Positions 19,267 through 28,765 of a stretch of DNA of 64,000 nucleotides are shown piece after piece. How positions within the stretch are numbered: the first letter of the stretch is position 1; the number at the start of each line of letters is the position of its first letter. The notes under the pieces were generated by a model that saw nothing but the letters and a program-made list of their open reading frames with translations, was not told where the DNA came from and did not search any database. Both the position numbers and the translations under genes were made by a program. This stretch comes from Lasioglossum baleicum. Taxonomy: Eukaryota; Arthropoda; Insecta; Hymenoptera; Halictidae. The DNA is taken from the NCBI RefSeq assembly GCF_051020765.1, contig NC_134948.1, forward strand, positions 984,501 through 1,048,500, written 5' to 3'.

Positions 19267-20289
19267 TTATACTATCAAATCAGCCTCACGAAGTTCTTCG
19301 ATTATTGATATTATTTCGTTGTTATGACCAGTGTGACCTGCATTCTTCGAAGACACTAATAATTTTAAACGATCGACTAGCTCGTTTGGATCGTCCCAAT
19401 GCACGTAATCGACTGGAATGTTAGTTGCCCTCATAAAAGTTGGAATTCCCTTCCCACTCCGTATTGAAAACATTGGTCCTATAATATTTTTATATTTGTA
19501 ACCTTTGTTCCCCATTATCTGATTTCCACGTCGATGTGCTTGTGTAACAATGAGAATATTTTTATACGTTTGCTTATCCGCCTCGGTGTATAAATTTTCA
19601 TCTGGTATTCTACCAAATATCAATTCGTAAAAACCTGGAGTCCCCATATACTTTTGTCCGTTAATTACGATATCATCGTTGTTAGTTACATCAAACGTTG
19701 CGTTCCCGAGCATTAATGTACCGTTGTCGGAAACATATACACCGTATACTGTGTCAGAATTTTTAGGTGGCCCAGTAAAAAACTTTTCTAAATATTTGCG
19801 AGCCAGAGGTCCTAAATTATCTGATAAATGTTGAGCTTCTTCGTGATGCGTTTCAGGATTTTCATAAATTTCGCGCATTGAAGATTCCAAAGTTGGTGTT
19901 GCAGGTGATTCGAAGATATCCCGCTGTGGTATTAATAATTCGCTCTCATCTTCATTCTCGTTACCTGTTTTTTTCGAACGTTTCTTGGGTAGTGGTGTTA
20001 ATACAAATTTGTCATTCTTTCGCTTCTTTATTCTTCTTTTCTTCAAAGATTGTGGAGATAATGGTATTTCAGTAATATTCGGCAATGCGTTGTCATCATT
20101 GTTCGCAGTAGTATTTTGAACTAGTTGTTTCAACGGTTCAACGATTGGTCGCAAATTTTCTTGTAAATGAGCCTCGGTTGCCATTTTCCCCATTTCTAAA
20201 GCCAAATATTTTTTACGTATGGTATCACTAGTCTTTGCTATCTCATTCATAATCTCAGATCGTCTCTTATTTTTACCCGTCAACGACAT
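19267..20289 (-). CDS. DUF8207-like Polinton protein
   Basis: 340 residues, ATG at 20289, no breaks. N-terminal third is helical/coiled; residues ~100-130 hold basic clusters (KKRRIKKRKN, PKKRSKK) like nuclear localisation signals; the C-terminal half (about 155-300) holds the conserved block with GTPGFYELIF and a YKNIL..TQAHRR motif that I associate with the DUF8207 family found with insect and cnidarian Polintons. Function is unknown; a DNA-binding or core role would fit the basic patches. It follows the ATPase gene on the same strand, 72 bp downstream of its stop. Confidence 0.7.
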   Translation of the reverse strand: MSLTGKNKRRSEIMNEIAKTSDTIRKKYLALEMGKMATEAHLQENLRPIVEPLKQLVQNTTANNDDNALPNITEIPLSPQSLKKRRIKKRKNDKFVLTPLPKKRSKKTGNENEDESELLIPQRDIFESPATPTLESSMREIYENPETHHEEAQHLSDNLGPLARKYLEKFFTGPPKNSDTVYGVYVSDNGTLMLGNATFDVTNNDDIVINGQKYMGTPGFYELIFGRIPDENLYTEADKQTYKNILIVTQAHRRGNQIMGNKGYKYKNIIGPMFSIRSGKGIPTFMRATNIPVDYVHWDDPNELVDRLKLLVSSKNAGHTGHNNEIISIIEELREADLIV

Positions 20290-20336
20290 ATTATTCTTTA
20301 TAGCAATAAAAACTTATAACACGATGTATGTTCAAA

Positions 20337-20346
20337 GACTCTTATA
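20337..20346 (-). promoter_or_regulatory. TATA-like box before the DUF8207-like gene
   Basis: On the minus strand 'ctctataagagtc' lies about 50 bp upstream of the ATG at 20289, in the short gap after the ATPase gene. Confidence 0.35.
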
Positions 20347-20361
20347 GAGCAACTATGATCG

Positions 20362-21009
20362 TCACATCACGACAAACTCATTAAATCCACGTCTATAACG
20401 CCCGCGATTCAAAGGACTGTCTTTGTCGATTACGAGAAATCCATATTTCTTTCGCCAACAATTGGCACATAGTGTGTTAAACGCTTCAAACGACATATCC
20501 GTATTTACATGATCATTATGAATGTGTCGTAGGTTTGTTACATCCTGCTTGAATAGAATCAGCAGATTGGCATTGTCACGAATCAAATGCTTGGGTATTC
20601 TAGCATACGACTGACACAGATAGAAGCAATCAACATGTGAATGTCTACCCATTGAAAAATACTCCCTCATTACATCCTGCTCATCACATGCAACATCGTC
20701 GAATATAAATATTGAATCGGGGCGCGCCTGCGCTGGAGGAATTACATCGGTATTGTCCTCAAAAGCAAAGTAACTTACATCCTCGCCCACAGATGAGAAT
20801 AGTTTGCTTAAGTATTTATATTTAGATTGATACAATGATTTTGAATATACATAAACATTTGAAAATCGTAGCCCGTTCACGCTTTCCAATAGACTAATCA
20901 TAACGTTTGTTTTACCACATCCAGAAGGACCGCTTACGACACATCGAATATTATTAGGTAACAACACACCATGTTTCCGCATCATATCATGACAGTGATC
21001 ATCAAACAC
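20362..21009 (-). CDS. Polinton genome-packaging ATPase (A32/FtsK-HerA type)
   Basis: 215 residues, ATG at 21009, unbroken. Walker A GPSGCGKTN at residues ~28-36 and Walker B SIFIFDDV at ~97-104 identify the A32-like ATPase that pumps DNA into the capsid in Polintons and nucleocytoplasmic large DNA viruses. Length is normal for Polintons. It is divergent from the capsid-module genes and shares strand with the DUF8207-like and fibre genes. A TATA box lies upstream at 21083-21090. Confidence 0.92.
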   Translation of the reverse strand: MFDDHCHDMMRKHGVLLPNNIRCVVSGPSGCGKTNVMISLLESVNGLRFSNVYVYSKSLYQSKYKYLSKLFSSVGEDVSYFAFEDNTDVIPPAQARPDSIFIFDDVACDEQDVMREYFSMGRHSHVDCFYLCQSYARIPKHLIRDNANLLILFKQDVTNLRHIHNDHVNTDMSFEAFNTLCANCWRKKYGFLVIDKDSPLNRGRYRRGFNEFVVM

Positions 21010-21082
21010 GCGACGCGTCGGAATATGGATATTTGTAAATTGTTTTATGAAACTTTATATTTTCCAGTTGACAATGAAATGG

Positions 21083-21090
21083 TATTTATA
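21083..21090 (-). promoter_or_regulatory. TATA box of the ATPase gene
   Basis: Minus strand TATAAATA, preceded by a C-run, 74-81 bp upstream of the ATPase ATG. Similar in form to the TATAAATAG at 26025. Confidence 0.5.
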
Positions 21091-21163
21091 GGGGGGCTTA
21101 AACACCACCGATATCAGTTGTTTTCCATATTTGAACATGAGAAAATCTGTTTAAAAAGAAACT

Positions 21164-21478
21164 GTGAAAAAGAAGAATACAAAGAGGAGTAAGAAAAACA
21201 CTAAGCGAATTCTCCCAATCGCCAAACGTGGTGGATTTTTGCCACTATTGTTACCTGCATTGTCGGCTATAGGGGCATTGACTGGTGGCGCTGCAGGGGT
21301 AATCGAAACAATAAATGATGCTAAAGCTGCAAAAAAACAATTAGAGGAAGCGCAGCGACACAATCGTGCTATGGAAGGTCGTGGTGTATATTTACGACCG
21401 TATACAAGTGGAAAAGGATTATCGGAAAAGAAGAAAAAAAAGAAAAAAAGAAAAAGAAAAAAAGTTTTTTATGACTGA
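21164..21478 (+). CDS. Small basic protein with hydrophobic Gly/Ala segment (pX-like virion protein)
   Basis: Frame of about 105 codons without a proper ATG; the first codon of the frame is GTG and the nearest upstream ATG (21138) is out of frame and stops at once, so the start is lost, shifted or provided by splicing. N-terminus is Lys/Arg-rich, then GGFLPLLLPALSAIGALTGG (hydrophobic), then a helix around NDAKAAKKQLEEAQRHNRAME, then GRGVYLRPYTSGKGL and a Lys tail. This layout is that of small core/membrane-active proteins of Polintons and adintoviruses. It overlaps the protease start by 8 nt, which supports co-expression of the module. Confidence 0.6.
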   Translation: MKKKNTKRSKKNTKRILPIAKRGGFLPLLLPALSAIGALTGGAAGVIETINDAKAAKKQLEEAQRHNRAMEGRGVYLRPYTSGKGLSEKKKKKKKRKRKKVFYD

Positions 21479-21809
21479 TGTTGAATTGATGATTGCGTGT
21501 AAAAAATTACCATATTTTAGAGGTGTTTTTATGCGTAATGAATTGCGAGGGCGTGCATGGGTAAACGAGCGGGGGATAGTGAATTTATATGATAGTCATG
21601 GACCAGGAACGCATTGGGTCGCATATGTAAAACGTGGTTCACACGTCAAATATTTTGATAGTTTTGGAAATCTTCGCTCACCAATTGAGTTAATTCGTTA
21701 TTTTGGACCAACTACATCGATCGTATATAATCACAAACGTTTTCAAAAATATAATGAAAGCGTGTGTGGACAATTGTGTGTGAAATTTCTCAGCGAAACT
21801 TTGTTGTAA
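21471..21809 (+). CDS. Adenain-like maturation protease
   Basis: 112 residues, ATG at 21471 (overlapping the previous stop), unbroken. Catalytic residues of the adenovirus-type cysteine protease (C5/ULP1 fold) are visible: His in PGTHWVAY, Asp in YFDSFG, and Cys in SVCGQLC, with a Gln in HKRFQKY as the possible oxyanion residue. It is somewhat short but within the range of Polinton proteases. It would process virion proteins during assembly. Next gene starts one base after its stop. Confidence 0.9.
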   Translation: MTDVELMIACKKLPYFRGVFMRNELRGRAWVNERGIVNLYDSHGPGTHWVAYVKRGSHVKYFDSFGNLRSPIELIRYFGPTTSIVYNHKRFQKYNESVCGQLCVKFLSETLL

Positions 21810-21810
21810 A

Positions 21811-22533
21811 ATGTCATTTACATTCACTCTGTCTGGAAGAAGCAGTACATTATCATCCAAGTATTTTCCACCTATTGATCTTGGCAATGGGAAATACGAG
21901 CTTGGATTGATTGATTTGCAAACTTATTATACAATACCGAACATCAGTGCCAACCTTGGAAACAATCGTTTCTACTTTGACGATAATGAGATCATCATTC
22001 CCGACGGTTCGTATGAACTGGACGCGATCAACGCGTTTTTGAGACGTGAAATAAAAGGTAGATATCCCGAAGAATCGTTAGACAATGAATATCCATTGGT
22101 TGTACGAGCGAACAATAATACAATGAAAAGTGAAATTAAAAGCAAATATCAAATAAACTTTACAAAACCTCACAATGTGGGTTCAATGTTGGGTTTTTCC
22201 ACAGATCGTGTTCTACAACCAAACGTATGGCATTCATCAAACGCGCCTATTAATATTATAAATGTGAATATAATTAGAGTAGAATGCAATGTAACCACAG
22301 GATCGTACTACAATGGTACACTCATTCATACTTTACACGAGTTCGCTCCCAAGGTGCCGCCGGGATATAAAATATCCGAAACACCTACACAAGTCATTTA
22401 CCTTCCAATCGTCACGCGAGCAATAGACAATTTAACGATTCACATCGTAGATCAAACCGGACGTTTAGTTGATTTTCGTGGTGAAGAAATTACGGTGCGA
22501 CTACACGCGCGACAAAGTAATGTTAATTCATAA
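21811..22533 (+). CDS. Minor capsid (penton) protein, single jelly-roll
   Basis: 240 residues, ATG at 21811, unbroken. N-terminal segment with LSSKYFPPIDLGNGKYELGL and LQTYYTIPNI, a YELDAINAFLRREI helix, NVGSMLGFS in the middle and a C-terminal part with DQTGRLVDFRGEEI are features of the Polinton minor capsid protein, which forms capsid vertices. Position between protease and major capsid protein is the usual order. Looks intact. Confidence 0.85.
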   Translation: MSFTFTLSGRSSTLSSKYFPPIDLGNGKYELGLIDLQTYYTIPNISANLGNNRFYFDDNEIIIPDGSYELDAINAFLRREIKGRYPEESLDNEYPLVVRANNNTMKSEIKSKYQINFTKPHNVGSMLGFSTDRVLQPNVWHSSNAPINIINVNIIRVECNVTTGSYYNGTLIHTLHEFAPKVPPGYKISETPTQVIYLPIVTRAIDNLTIHIVDQTGRLVDFRGEEITVRLHARQSNVNS

Positions 22534-23035
22534 CAATAACGCAACAATCAACGTGATTCTTGAGGATAGAAAAGAATAAATGATCACACCCACTTGCGAA
22601 CAACACACTAGTATTTTATATGCGCATATATATATATATACTTTTAACAAACAAATATAAGTGTAATATAGTACAAAAGCAATGCGACGCGACAGACAAG
22701 CTGTTTACAGAACTCCGAGAAGGACACAGAGAGGAAGAAGGCGCGCTTTTCGTTAACCGCTCTATTTGTAATCCGTGTCTGTTTATAATATGCGCCATCC
22801 ATTAGACAATCTGTCAATCATTATCCTATGATATGCAGGTCGGTAATACAGGTTTCTCCTGTTACGGATATTACTTTGGATATGAACATTGATATTTCCT
22901 AACAGTGATAAACAAGAATACATTAATTAATAAATCATTGACTGCACAAAACGTGAAATATCTACAATCTTTGGGATTTATTGTTAAAAAGTGAATCTTT
23001 GTAAAAAAAGTGAAAAGGGTAAAAAGAAGTTCACC
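22534..23035 (+). other. Upstream region of the major capsid gene
   Basis: About 500 bp without a gene. Contains an (AT)n tract at 22625-22640 that could act as a TATA region, and an AT-rich leader ahead of the capsid ATG. Confidence 0.45.
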
Positions 23036-24153
23036 ATGTTCGATGACATTTTGAGCATTTCGGAGGCACCGATCTTTGACAATAGAATAACGAAAATTGA
23101 ATTACACACATACAATCCATATGCAAACACAACATTCGGAAACAATGATGAGATAAGAATACCCATTCAGCAACAAGATTTGTACACGCTACCTTGCAGA
23201 AGCTTTCTATATATCGAAGGAAAACTTAGTTTACCCGGAAAACTTGAATTAACTACAACAGGTGCATCATCTATCGAAACAACATCTTTAGACAACAATG
23301 CCGTTGCATTCATGTTCGATGAAATACGCTACGAATTAAATGGGGTTGAAATCGATCGGAACAGAAATCCGGGTACTGCTACAACTATAAAGAATTATGT
23401 TAGCCTGTCCACGATGAGAAGCAATGCATTGTCCAATGCAGGGTGGACTCATAAGGAAACGATGCTTGGAGAAAAAACTGCCACAGCCACTGCACCGATA
23501 AATTTCAATTTTTGCATACCCATGAGCATGTTATTAGGCTTCTGCGAAGATTACAAACGCATTGTAATAAACGCGCGACATGAATTGATTTTGATTCGCT
23601 CGCACACAAATGCAAACGCATTGTACAGTCCTTCGGACAAAACAAAACCTATTTTAGATCTATATAAAATTCAATGGCGAATGCCACACGTCACATTGGA
23701 TGAAATACATAAGCTTTCTATGTTGCGTATTTTAAGTAATGATACACCAATCAGTATGAGCTTTCGATCATGAGGATTGTATGAATATCCTTTGCTACAG
23801 ACAACCACGAAGCATACATGGGCAATAAAAACCGCTCCCCAAATGGAAAAACCGCGCTATGTAATATTTGCTTTACAAACTGCGCGAAAGAATAATTTAA
23901 GTAAAAGGATTACTCGCGCGATTCGATAATTGTTCGTTGTGTAAAGTTCGACTTTATCTGAATTCAGAAACTTATCCGTACGATGATTTAAATATTAATT
24001 TTGATAATGGTAAATGTGCCTTGCTCTATGATATGTATGCCAAATTTCAAGAATCCTACTATGGAAACGGTGATGCGTTACTCAACGTTGCAAATTTCAT
24101 GGAATACGTTCCGCTTGTCGTTCTCGATTGTTCTCGTCAAAATGAAACATTAA

Positions 24154-25587
24154 CTAGAGGGTTATTGTTGCTCGCTCGCTTCGCTCGCTCGCGAGTAGGG
24201 TTGTTTTTGCTCGCTCGCTTCGCGAGCTCGCGGATAGGACTGCTCTTGCGAAAGGGTTAGTGGTACGCATGGCTAGTAGTACCTATAGCTATTAATGTTT
24301 TTTTGATTTGGTGTGTGACTCTCCACGAGCCACACAAAGAACTTCCCGATTCGTTAGTTGCAGTATATTATTATCATTATTTTTAGTACGTTTTAAGAAG
24401 ATTATACGTTTTCAGGGAAATTCAATAGTTTTCTACTTATCAAGATGTTTGCTATATGGCGTCGCCTTAAACGAACATCGTAGACTCGTTGCTCGCTTGG
24501 TTCCTTGTTATAGCGTACTGATGTTGCAAAATAAATTGTCTTAATTATTATAGTTTTTCGCAAACGATACGACTCCTCATTATCCGGGTTAGCAGTATTG
24601 ACCTTGGGTTTCTTCGATACTGTTAATTTAAATTGTCCCAAAATATATAAACCGCTCAATTTTGAAACTCTGCTCAGTGCTACATACAACATGTGTAAAG
24701 TTCGTTTTTCTGATGTTTTAAAATTCAAACATACTTTTCTCGTATGTTTGTCCCTGACTTTTATGAATCGTAATCGCTTCAGCAGGAACCACTGGAAATT
24801 GACTACGTGTGATTTGATATTTTTCCTCACTCGACATATTTACTTGATTCGATATTTTTATTATTGGTGGCAAATTTTGATGAATATTTGCATTTTTCAT
24901 ATAATCACGATAACGAGTTCTTACTTTCACTCCTACTCTGGCCAATTGAAAATCTAACCACAATATAGACGGAATTTTAGTATTTTCTTGAAAAGTAATA
25001 AATTTTAATATTCCGCATGTGTGCTCCATTAACCAATCCGTTTTCAACATTAATGTTATTAATAATTATCATATTGTTTATATTAATTTTCAATTTAATC
25101 TCAGTTAATAATTCGTTTTGAACTGATTGTTTTTTTAAAGATTGTAATATAAATTTTTTTTGTACTTTCATCGATATTCTTTGAAAATGTATTCTCGGGA
25201 GTAGAGATGATTAACTCACTCTTGCATTGGGATAATTTTCGATTATTGTAAGCGGAAACATTAGCGTAAGGTACAAAAAAAAAATTTTTTTTTAAATTAA
25301 AAAAATTTTTTTTAATTTAAGAAAAATGAAAAAAAAATTTTTTTGTGTAATTACGTTTGTTTCTTCGGTGGAAACTTTCCATTCTCTCGTATAAATTGCA
25401 TTGTAGAATCAACTCCGTTCGAAAAAAACTAAAAATCTAAAAAACTACTTGACCAATATGGACCAAAATCTAATCAGCTCTAAGTTACGACGGGGCACAT
25501 CGATTGCATCATTCATCATTCTGATCGCGTTGTTACTTTTTCAGAAAACGTTAACGAAAAATTTGATACCATAGAAACAGACATACG

Positions 25588-25634
<47 letters not shown>

Positions 25635-25756
25635 ACATTTTGCTTAAAATAGTCTAGAATGACTGCAATGACCATGAAACGTGAAGATCTGCTAAAAAAT
25701 CGATTTTCGATTTTCGGGGTCATTACAATAACTTCCCTATAAAATCGGGAAGTTAA
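24154..25756 (-). mobile_element. Helentron copy C, inserted in the capsid gene
   Basis: CTAG end at 24154-24157 and AACTTCCC hairpin ending at 25756. The capsid reading frame continues exactly across it, which fixes the borders: insertion between T and T in element sense, no target duplication, as known for Helentrons. Almost identical to copy B. (CA)n run at 25588-25632. Confidence 0.85.
24402..25171 (-). pseudogene. Pif1-type helicase C-terminal fragment (Helentron C)
   Basis: Same broken frames as in copy B (24977-25171, 24718-25050, 24402-24830) with the motif V and VI regions. It differs from copy B by a handful of bases only. Confidence 0.7.
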
Positions 25757-26024
25757 AAAATGCTACGATTTATGTGCGAATTGAATTTGAATGTAGAACG
25801 GACATTCCTCCATCGACAACTGCATACTGCTTAATGATACATGATAGCATAGTAGAGTATAATCCATTAACAAACATTGTTCGAAAAATTACATGAAAAA
25901 ATGTATTATTTTTTCAGTAATAAACATAATCTTTATATAATCAATTCTGATGTTCATAAAATGAAATTCTAACACTGATAGCGATATCAGAGAATAAAAC
26001 AAAGGTGGGGAGTAGAGATGATGG

Positions 26025-26033
26025 TATAAATAG
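26025..26033 (+). promoter_or_regulatory. TATA box of the Cys/His-protein gene
   Basis: TATAAATAG about 200 bp upstream of the ATG at 26227, allowing a transcription start near 26055 and a spliced leader. Between them a roughly 40-bp unit ('cgcattacgctcaag' / 'cgcattacactcaag') is repeated. Confidence 0.55.
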
Positions 26034-26165
26034 GATCTACACAAGTCCAAACAAGTTATAGCATTCGACGCATTACGCTCAAGTGTATCGAATAAAATAG
26101 ATCTACATAAGTACATACAAAAGTTATAACACCCCAACGCATTACACTCAAGTTATTTATCAACA

Positions 26166-26226
26166 GTAAGTATATTAAACTTTTTTCAAATTGTTTAAAA
26201 TTTTCACACGTTTTTTTTTTATTCAG
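26166..26226 (+). other. Probable 5' UTR intron ending at the start codon
   Basis: GTAAGTAT donor at 26166 and T-rich tract with ATTCAG acceptor at 26226; the next base starts the ATG. Same layout in the relic copy (1209-1146, minus). Confidence 0.6.
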
Positions 26227-26738
26227 ATGAATCAAATCACGCACATAATTGATATGGATGGATTCAGTATTGAAAAAAAATTTTTATGTAAGGAATTGGC
26301 AATAATCAATGTTTGGAACGGTTGCTTTAAAAAAGTTGATTTCCAATTAGGCCGAAACTATTATGACCTATCTGACGCGGATAAAAAAACTGTTAGATAT
26401 GTCATGAATTTGAACAAGAACATGAACGCAAGCAACATGAACCATTCAATGTAATAGAAAATTTTGTATACACATATGAACATCCTGTAGTAGCTTACAA
26501 AGGAGGAAACTTTGAAAAAGATGTACTACAACAATTAGGCATAAAATCGCTTAATTTGGAATCACTTGGTTGTCCAAAATACGATACATTATTAAAATGT
26601 CCTACGTACAAAATTGATAATAATGTATTGTGCAAACTCCATTGTCACACACCTGCAAGTTATTTAAAAACGCCAATATATCATTGCAGCTTACATGAAG
26701 TACAAACATTTCGAGAATGGCTAAAAAAATTACAATAA
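26227..26738 (+). pseudogene. Polinton Cys/His-rich protein, unknown function, one frameshift
   Basis: ATG at 26227. N-terminal part has HIIDMDGF, KKFLCKELAIINVW and a variable middle; the frame shifts near 26395 and the second part (to 26738) has HPVVAYKGGNFEKD, LNLESLGCPKYDTL, NVLCKLHCHTP and YHCSLHEVQTFREWL. The order of conserved acidic, AYKGG and C-x2-H-C motifs recalls a small nuclease or a zinc-binding regulator, but I do not recognise the family with confidence. The last codons overlap the region just ahead of the BIR gene. A second, more decayed copy is at 609-1145. Confidence 0.55.
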
Positions 26739-26743
26739 TAACA

Positions 26744-27115
26744 ATGGTAAAAAATTTTTTAGCTACAATGATGCGTTTCCCTCATCATGTAACAACAAAA
26801 CCAAAGTCTGATTATCGCTTGGAAAGTGAAAGACTTGACAGTTTTCGTGACTGGGCTTATTCAAATATTGTTGAGCCTAAAAGACTTGCTGCAGCAGGAT
26901 TTTTCTGCCTGGACTTTAACGATTGGGTGGAATGTTTTGAATGCAACATACAGCTACATAAATGGGAAAAGGAAGATGATCCAATGGTGGAACATCAAAG
27001 CTGGTCAAGACAATGTCGATTTATTCGTGGAGAAAATTGTGGTAATGTACCGATTGGTGTAGACCCCAAAACGATTGACTTGTCACCGTGTGGTGTGGAC
27101 GAATGCGGAATGTAA
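26744..27115 (+). CDS. BIR-domain protein (IAP-like) of the Polinton
   Basis: Frame of about 123 residues from ATG 26744 (an upstream in-frame codon at 26717 overlaps the previous gene). One BIR domain: RLDSFRDW, AAAGFFCLDFNDWVECFEC, LHKWEKEDDPMVEH, SWSRQCRFI. The zinc ligands follow C-x2-C-x16-H-x6-C exactly as in inhibitor-of-apoptosis proteins. There is no RING domain; the frame ends soon after the BIR with a Cys-containing tail. Baculovirus and insect IAPs use BIRs to bind caspases or IAP antagonists; an anti-apoptotic role here is inference. AATAAA signals follow at 27155 and 27170. The frame is unbroken. Confidence 0.85.
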   Translation: MVKNFLATMMRFPHHVTTKPKSDYRLESERLDSFRDWAYSNIVEPKRLAAAGFFCLDFNDWVECFECNIQLHKWEKEDDPMVEHQSWSRQCRFIRGENCGNVPIGVDPKTIDLSPCGVDECGM

Positions 27116-27154
27116 TGTGCTATAGATGCCATTTTGTCTTTTATAAAAAAATGA

Positions 27155-27175
27155 AATAAAACAACATTTAATAAA
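27155..27175 (+). terminator. Polyadenylation signals after the BIR gene
   Basis: AATAAA at 27155-27160 and again at 27170-27175, 40-60 bp after the BIR stop codon. Confidence 0.55.
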
Positions 27176-27340
27176 AAATATGTTTATATTTAATTAATCT
27201 AATTCCTACAAATCCTATATGGTTAATGCGTCTGTTTTATCGTAGCAGTGAAAAGTAGCTGGTCAAAGAAGTTCTTAGTTAAAATTTAGTATCAGGAGTA
27301 GTAAGTCTATGCCGCTTCTGAACCAGGGGGATCTCCCTAA

Positions 27341-28040
27341 GAGATTATCGTGATACGTGTCAAATAATCCTATTGCGATGGTTACAAAGGTTATTGCAAT
27401 TATAAAATGTTATCATTGGACAAGATGGTAATCACTAATTTTTTAATTATTGTAACCCTTACAGTCGTAAAGATGTCAAATCTACAGATAATCTTATTGC
27501 TACAGTCACAGAGATTATTACAATTCATTGGGCAAAAATTGGTCAAGGAGATTATCGTGATACGTTTCAAATAATTTTATTGCGAAGATTACAGAGGTTA
27601 TTGCGATTGCAAAAGGTTATCATTGGCCAGCGAATAAAACATTGTTGCGTGGCATTGGTTTTTTCCTTAATAGTAAAAATTGTATTCGCATGTGTAATTG
27701 AGAAGTAAAAATTGTTGCTCATTCCCCTGTTGGAGAAGAAAAAGTTGCCGCTTATTTGTCGTTAAAAAATTGTTGCTTATTCCTCTGTTGAAGAAGAGCG
27801 TAAAAATTGTTACTTTTTCCTTAATAGGAAAAAATTTGTATTTATGAATAATTAGATGGAGAAGTAAAAATTGTCGCTTATTCCCCTGTTGGAGAAGAAA
27901 AAGTTGCCACTTATTTGTCGTTAAAAATTGTTGCTTATTCCCGAAGAGTGTAAAAATTGTTACTTTTTTCTTAATAGTAAAAATTTTATTTGTAAATAAT
28001 TAGATTGTGAAGTAAAAATTGTTGTAAAAATAAGATGTGG
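27341..28040. repeat. Tandem-like repeats between BIR gene and polymerase
   Basis: A block around 'gattatcgtgatacg' occurs at 27341-27423 and 27548-27628. A second unit of ~160 bp containing 'aaattgttgcttattcc' and 'ggagaagaaaaagttgcc' is repeated between about 27660 and 28020. No coding potential. Confidence 0.6.
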
Positions 28041-28044
28041 TTTT

Positions 28045-28650
28045 TTCCATTGGTGAGGGGGTCGGTAGGGTAGAGCGCTTAAAAAGGAGAGTGCTTAATT
28101 TAAAGAGTGGAGTTGGTAAGGTAGAGCGCTTAACTTAAAGAGATAATTAAAGCACAGACGAGATATAGGAATAGACCTGACCACCGACGAGATACTATTA
28201 AAGACTGCCAGCCTTATGGGAGTTGGCGAGCCCGAATTTTTCGGTGTTTCTTACGCCCTCTAGGATATATTGCCCCTAGAAATAATAATAATACATCTCT
28301 CTAATTCTATGTATAGAGGTGTTGACACTGAATGGTAACGGGGTGTTAGCACAGACGAGATATAGGAAATGGGGCGTTAGCGCACCGATACCGACGGACA
28401 CCAAAATGCATTAGGTGTCAGGTCTATTCCTATATCTCGTCTGTGATTAAAGCGTGGGGTTGGTAAGGTAGAGTGCTTAAAAGAGTGGGGTTGGTAAGGT
28501 AGAGTGCTTAATTTGTTGTGAAAAAGGTTGAATTTGTTAGGAAAAGGATGATTAAAGAGCAGAGATGGTAAGGTAGAGTGGTTAATTTGTTGGTAATGTG
28601 GTGATAGATCAGTCGGTAAGGTAGAGTACTACAGATCAGTCGGTAAGGTA
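28045..28650. repeat. Minisatellite with ~30-bp unit
   Basis: Units of the form 'gttggtaaggtagagtgctt' with variable spacing lie on both sides of the MITE at 28153-28445. Confidence 0.7.
28153..28445. mobile_element. MITE with ~29-bp TIRs inserted in the minisatellite
   Basis: Left end CACAGACGAGATATAGGAAT matches the inverted right end. Flanks carry a 7-bp direct repeat ATTAAAG (28146-28152 and 28446-28452). 293 bp, no coding capacity. Superfamily uncertain: 7 bp is near the 8 bp of hAT or P elements. Confidence 0.75.
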
Positions 28651-28765
28651 GATCAACCCCTCCCCCCTCCTCACTTATCCCCACCCTCATCCAGTTCCCC
28701 CCAAGTTCCCCCCTCCCCTACCTCCCTCGCCCATCCTACCTCCCCTCTCCCCGCACCCCCCTCGT
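28646..28765. repeat. C-rich low-complexity tract
   Basis: Pyrimidine-rich stretch of C runs broken by T and A, similar in type to 2977-3120. Confidence 0.7.

Larger units (their letters stand above)
23036..25896 (+). pseudogene. Major capsid protein (double jelly-roll), three lesions
   Basis: ATG at 23036 (MFDDILSISEAP). The first 245 codons show the Polinton major capsid protein (VPIFDNRI-like start, YTLPCRSFLYIEG, DEIRYELNGVEID, RNPG). Lesions: TGA at 23771-23773 where the frame continues as LYEYPLL; a frameshift near 23922; and insertion of Helentron C at 24154-25756. After the Helentron the gene resumes in frame and ends at 25894-25896 with a segment containing TTAYCLMIHDSIVEYNPL, typical of the C-terminus. 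Without the insertion it would be near the usual length of about 450-470 residues. Confidence 0.9.
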
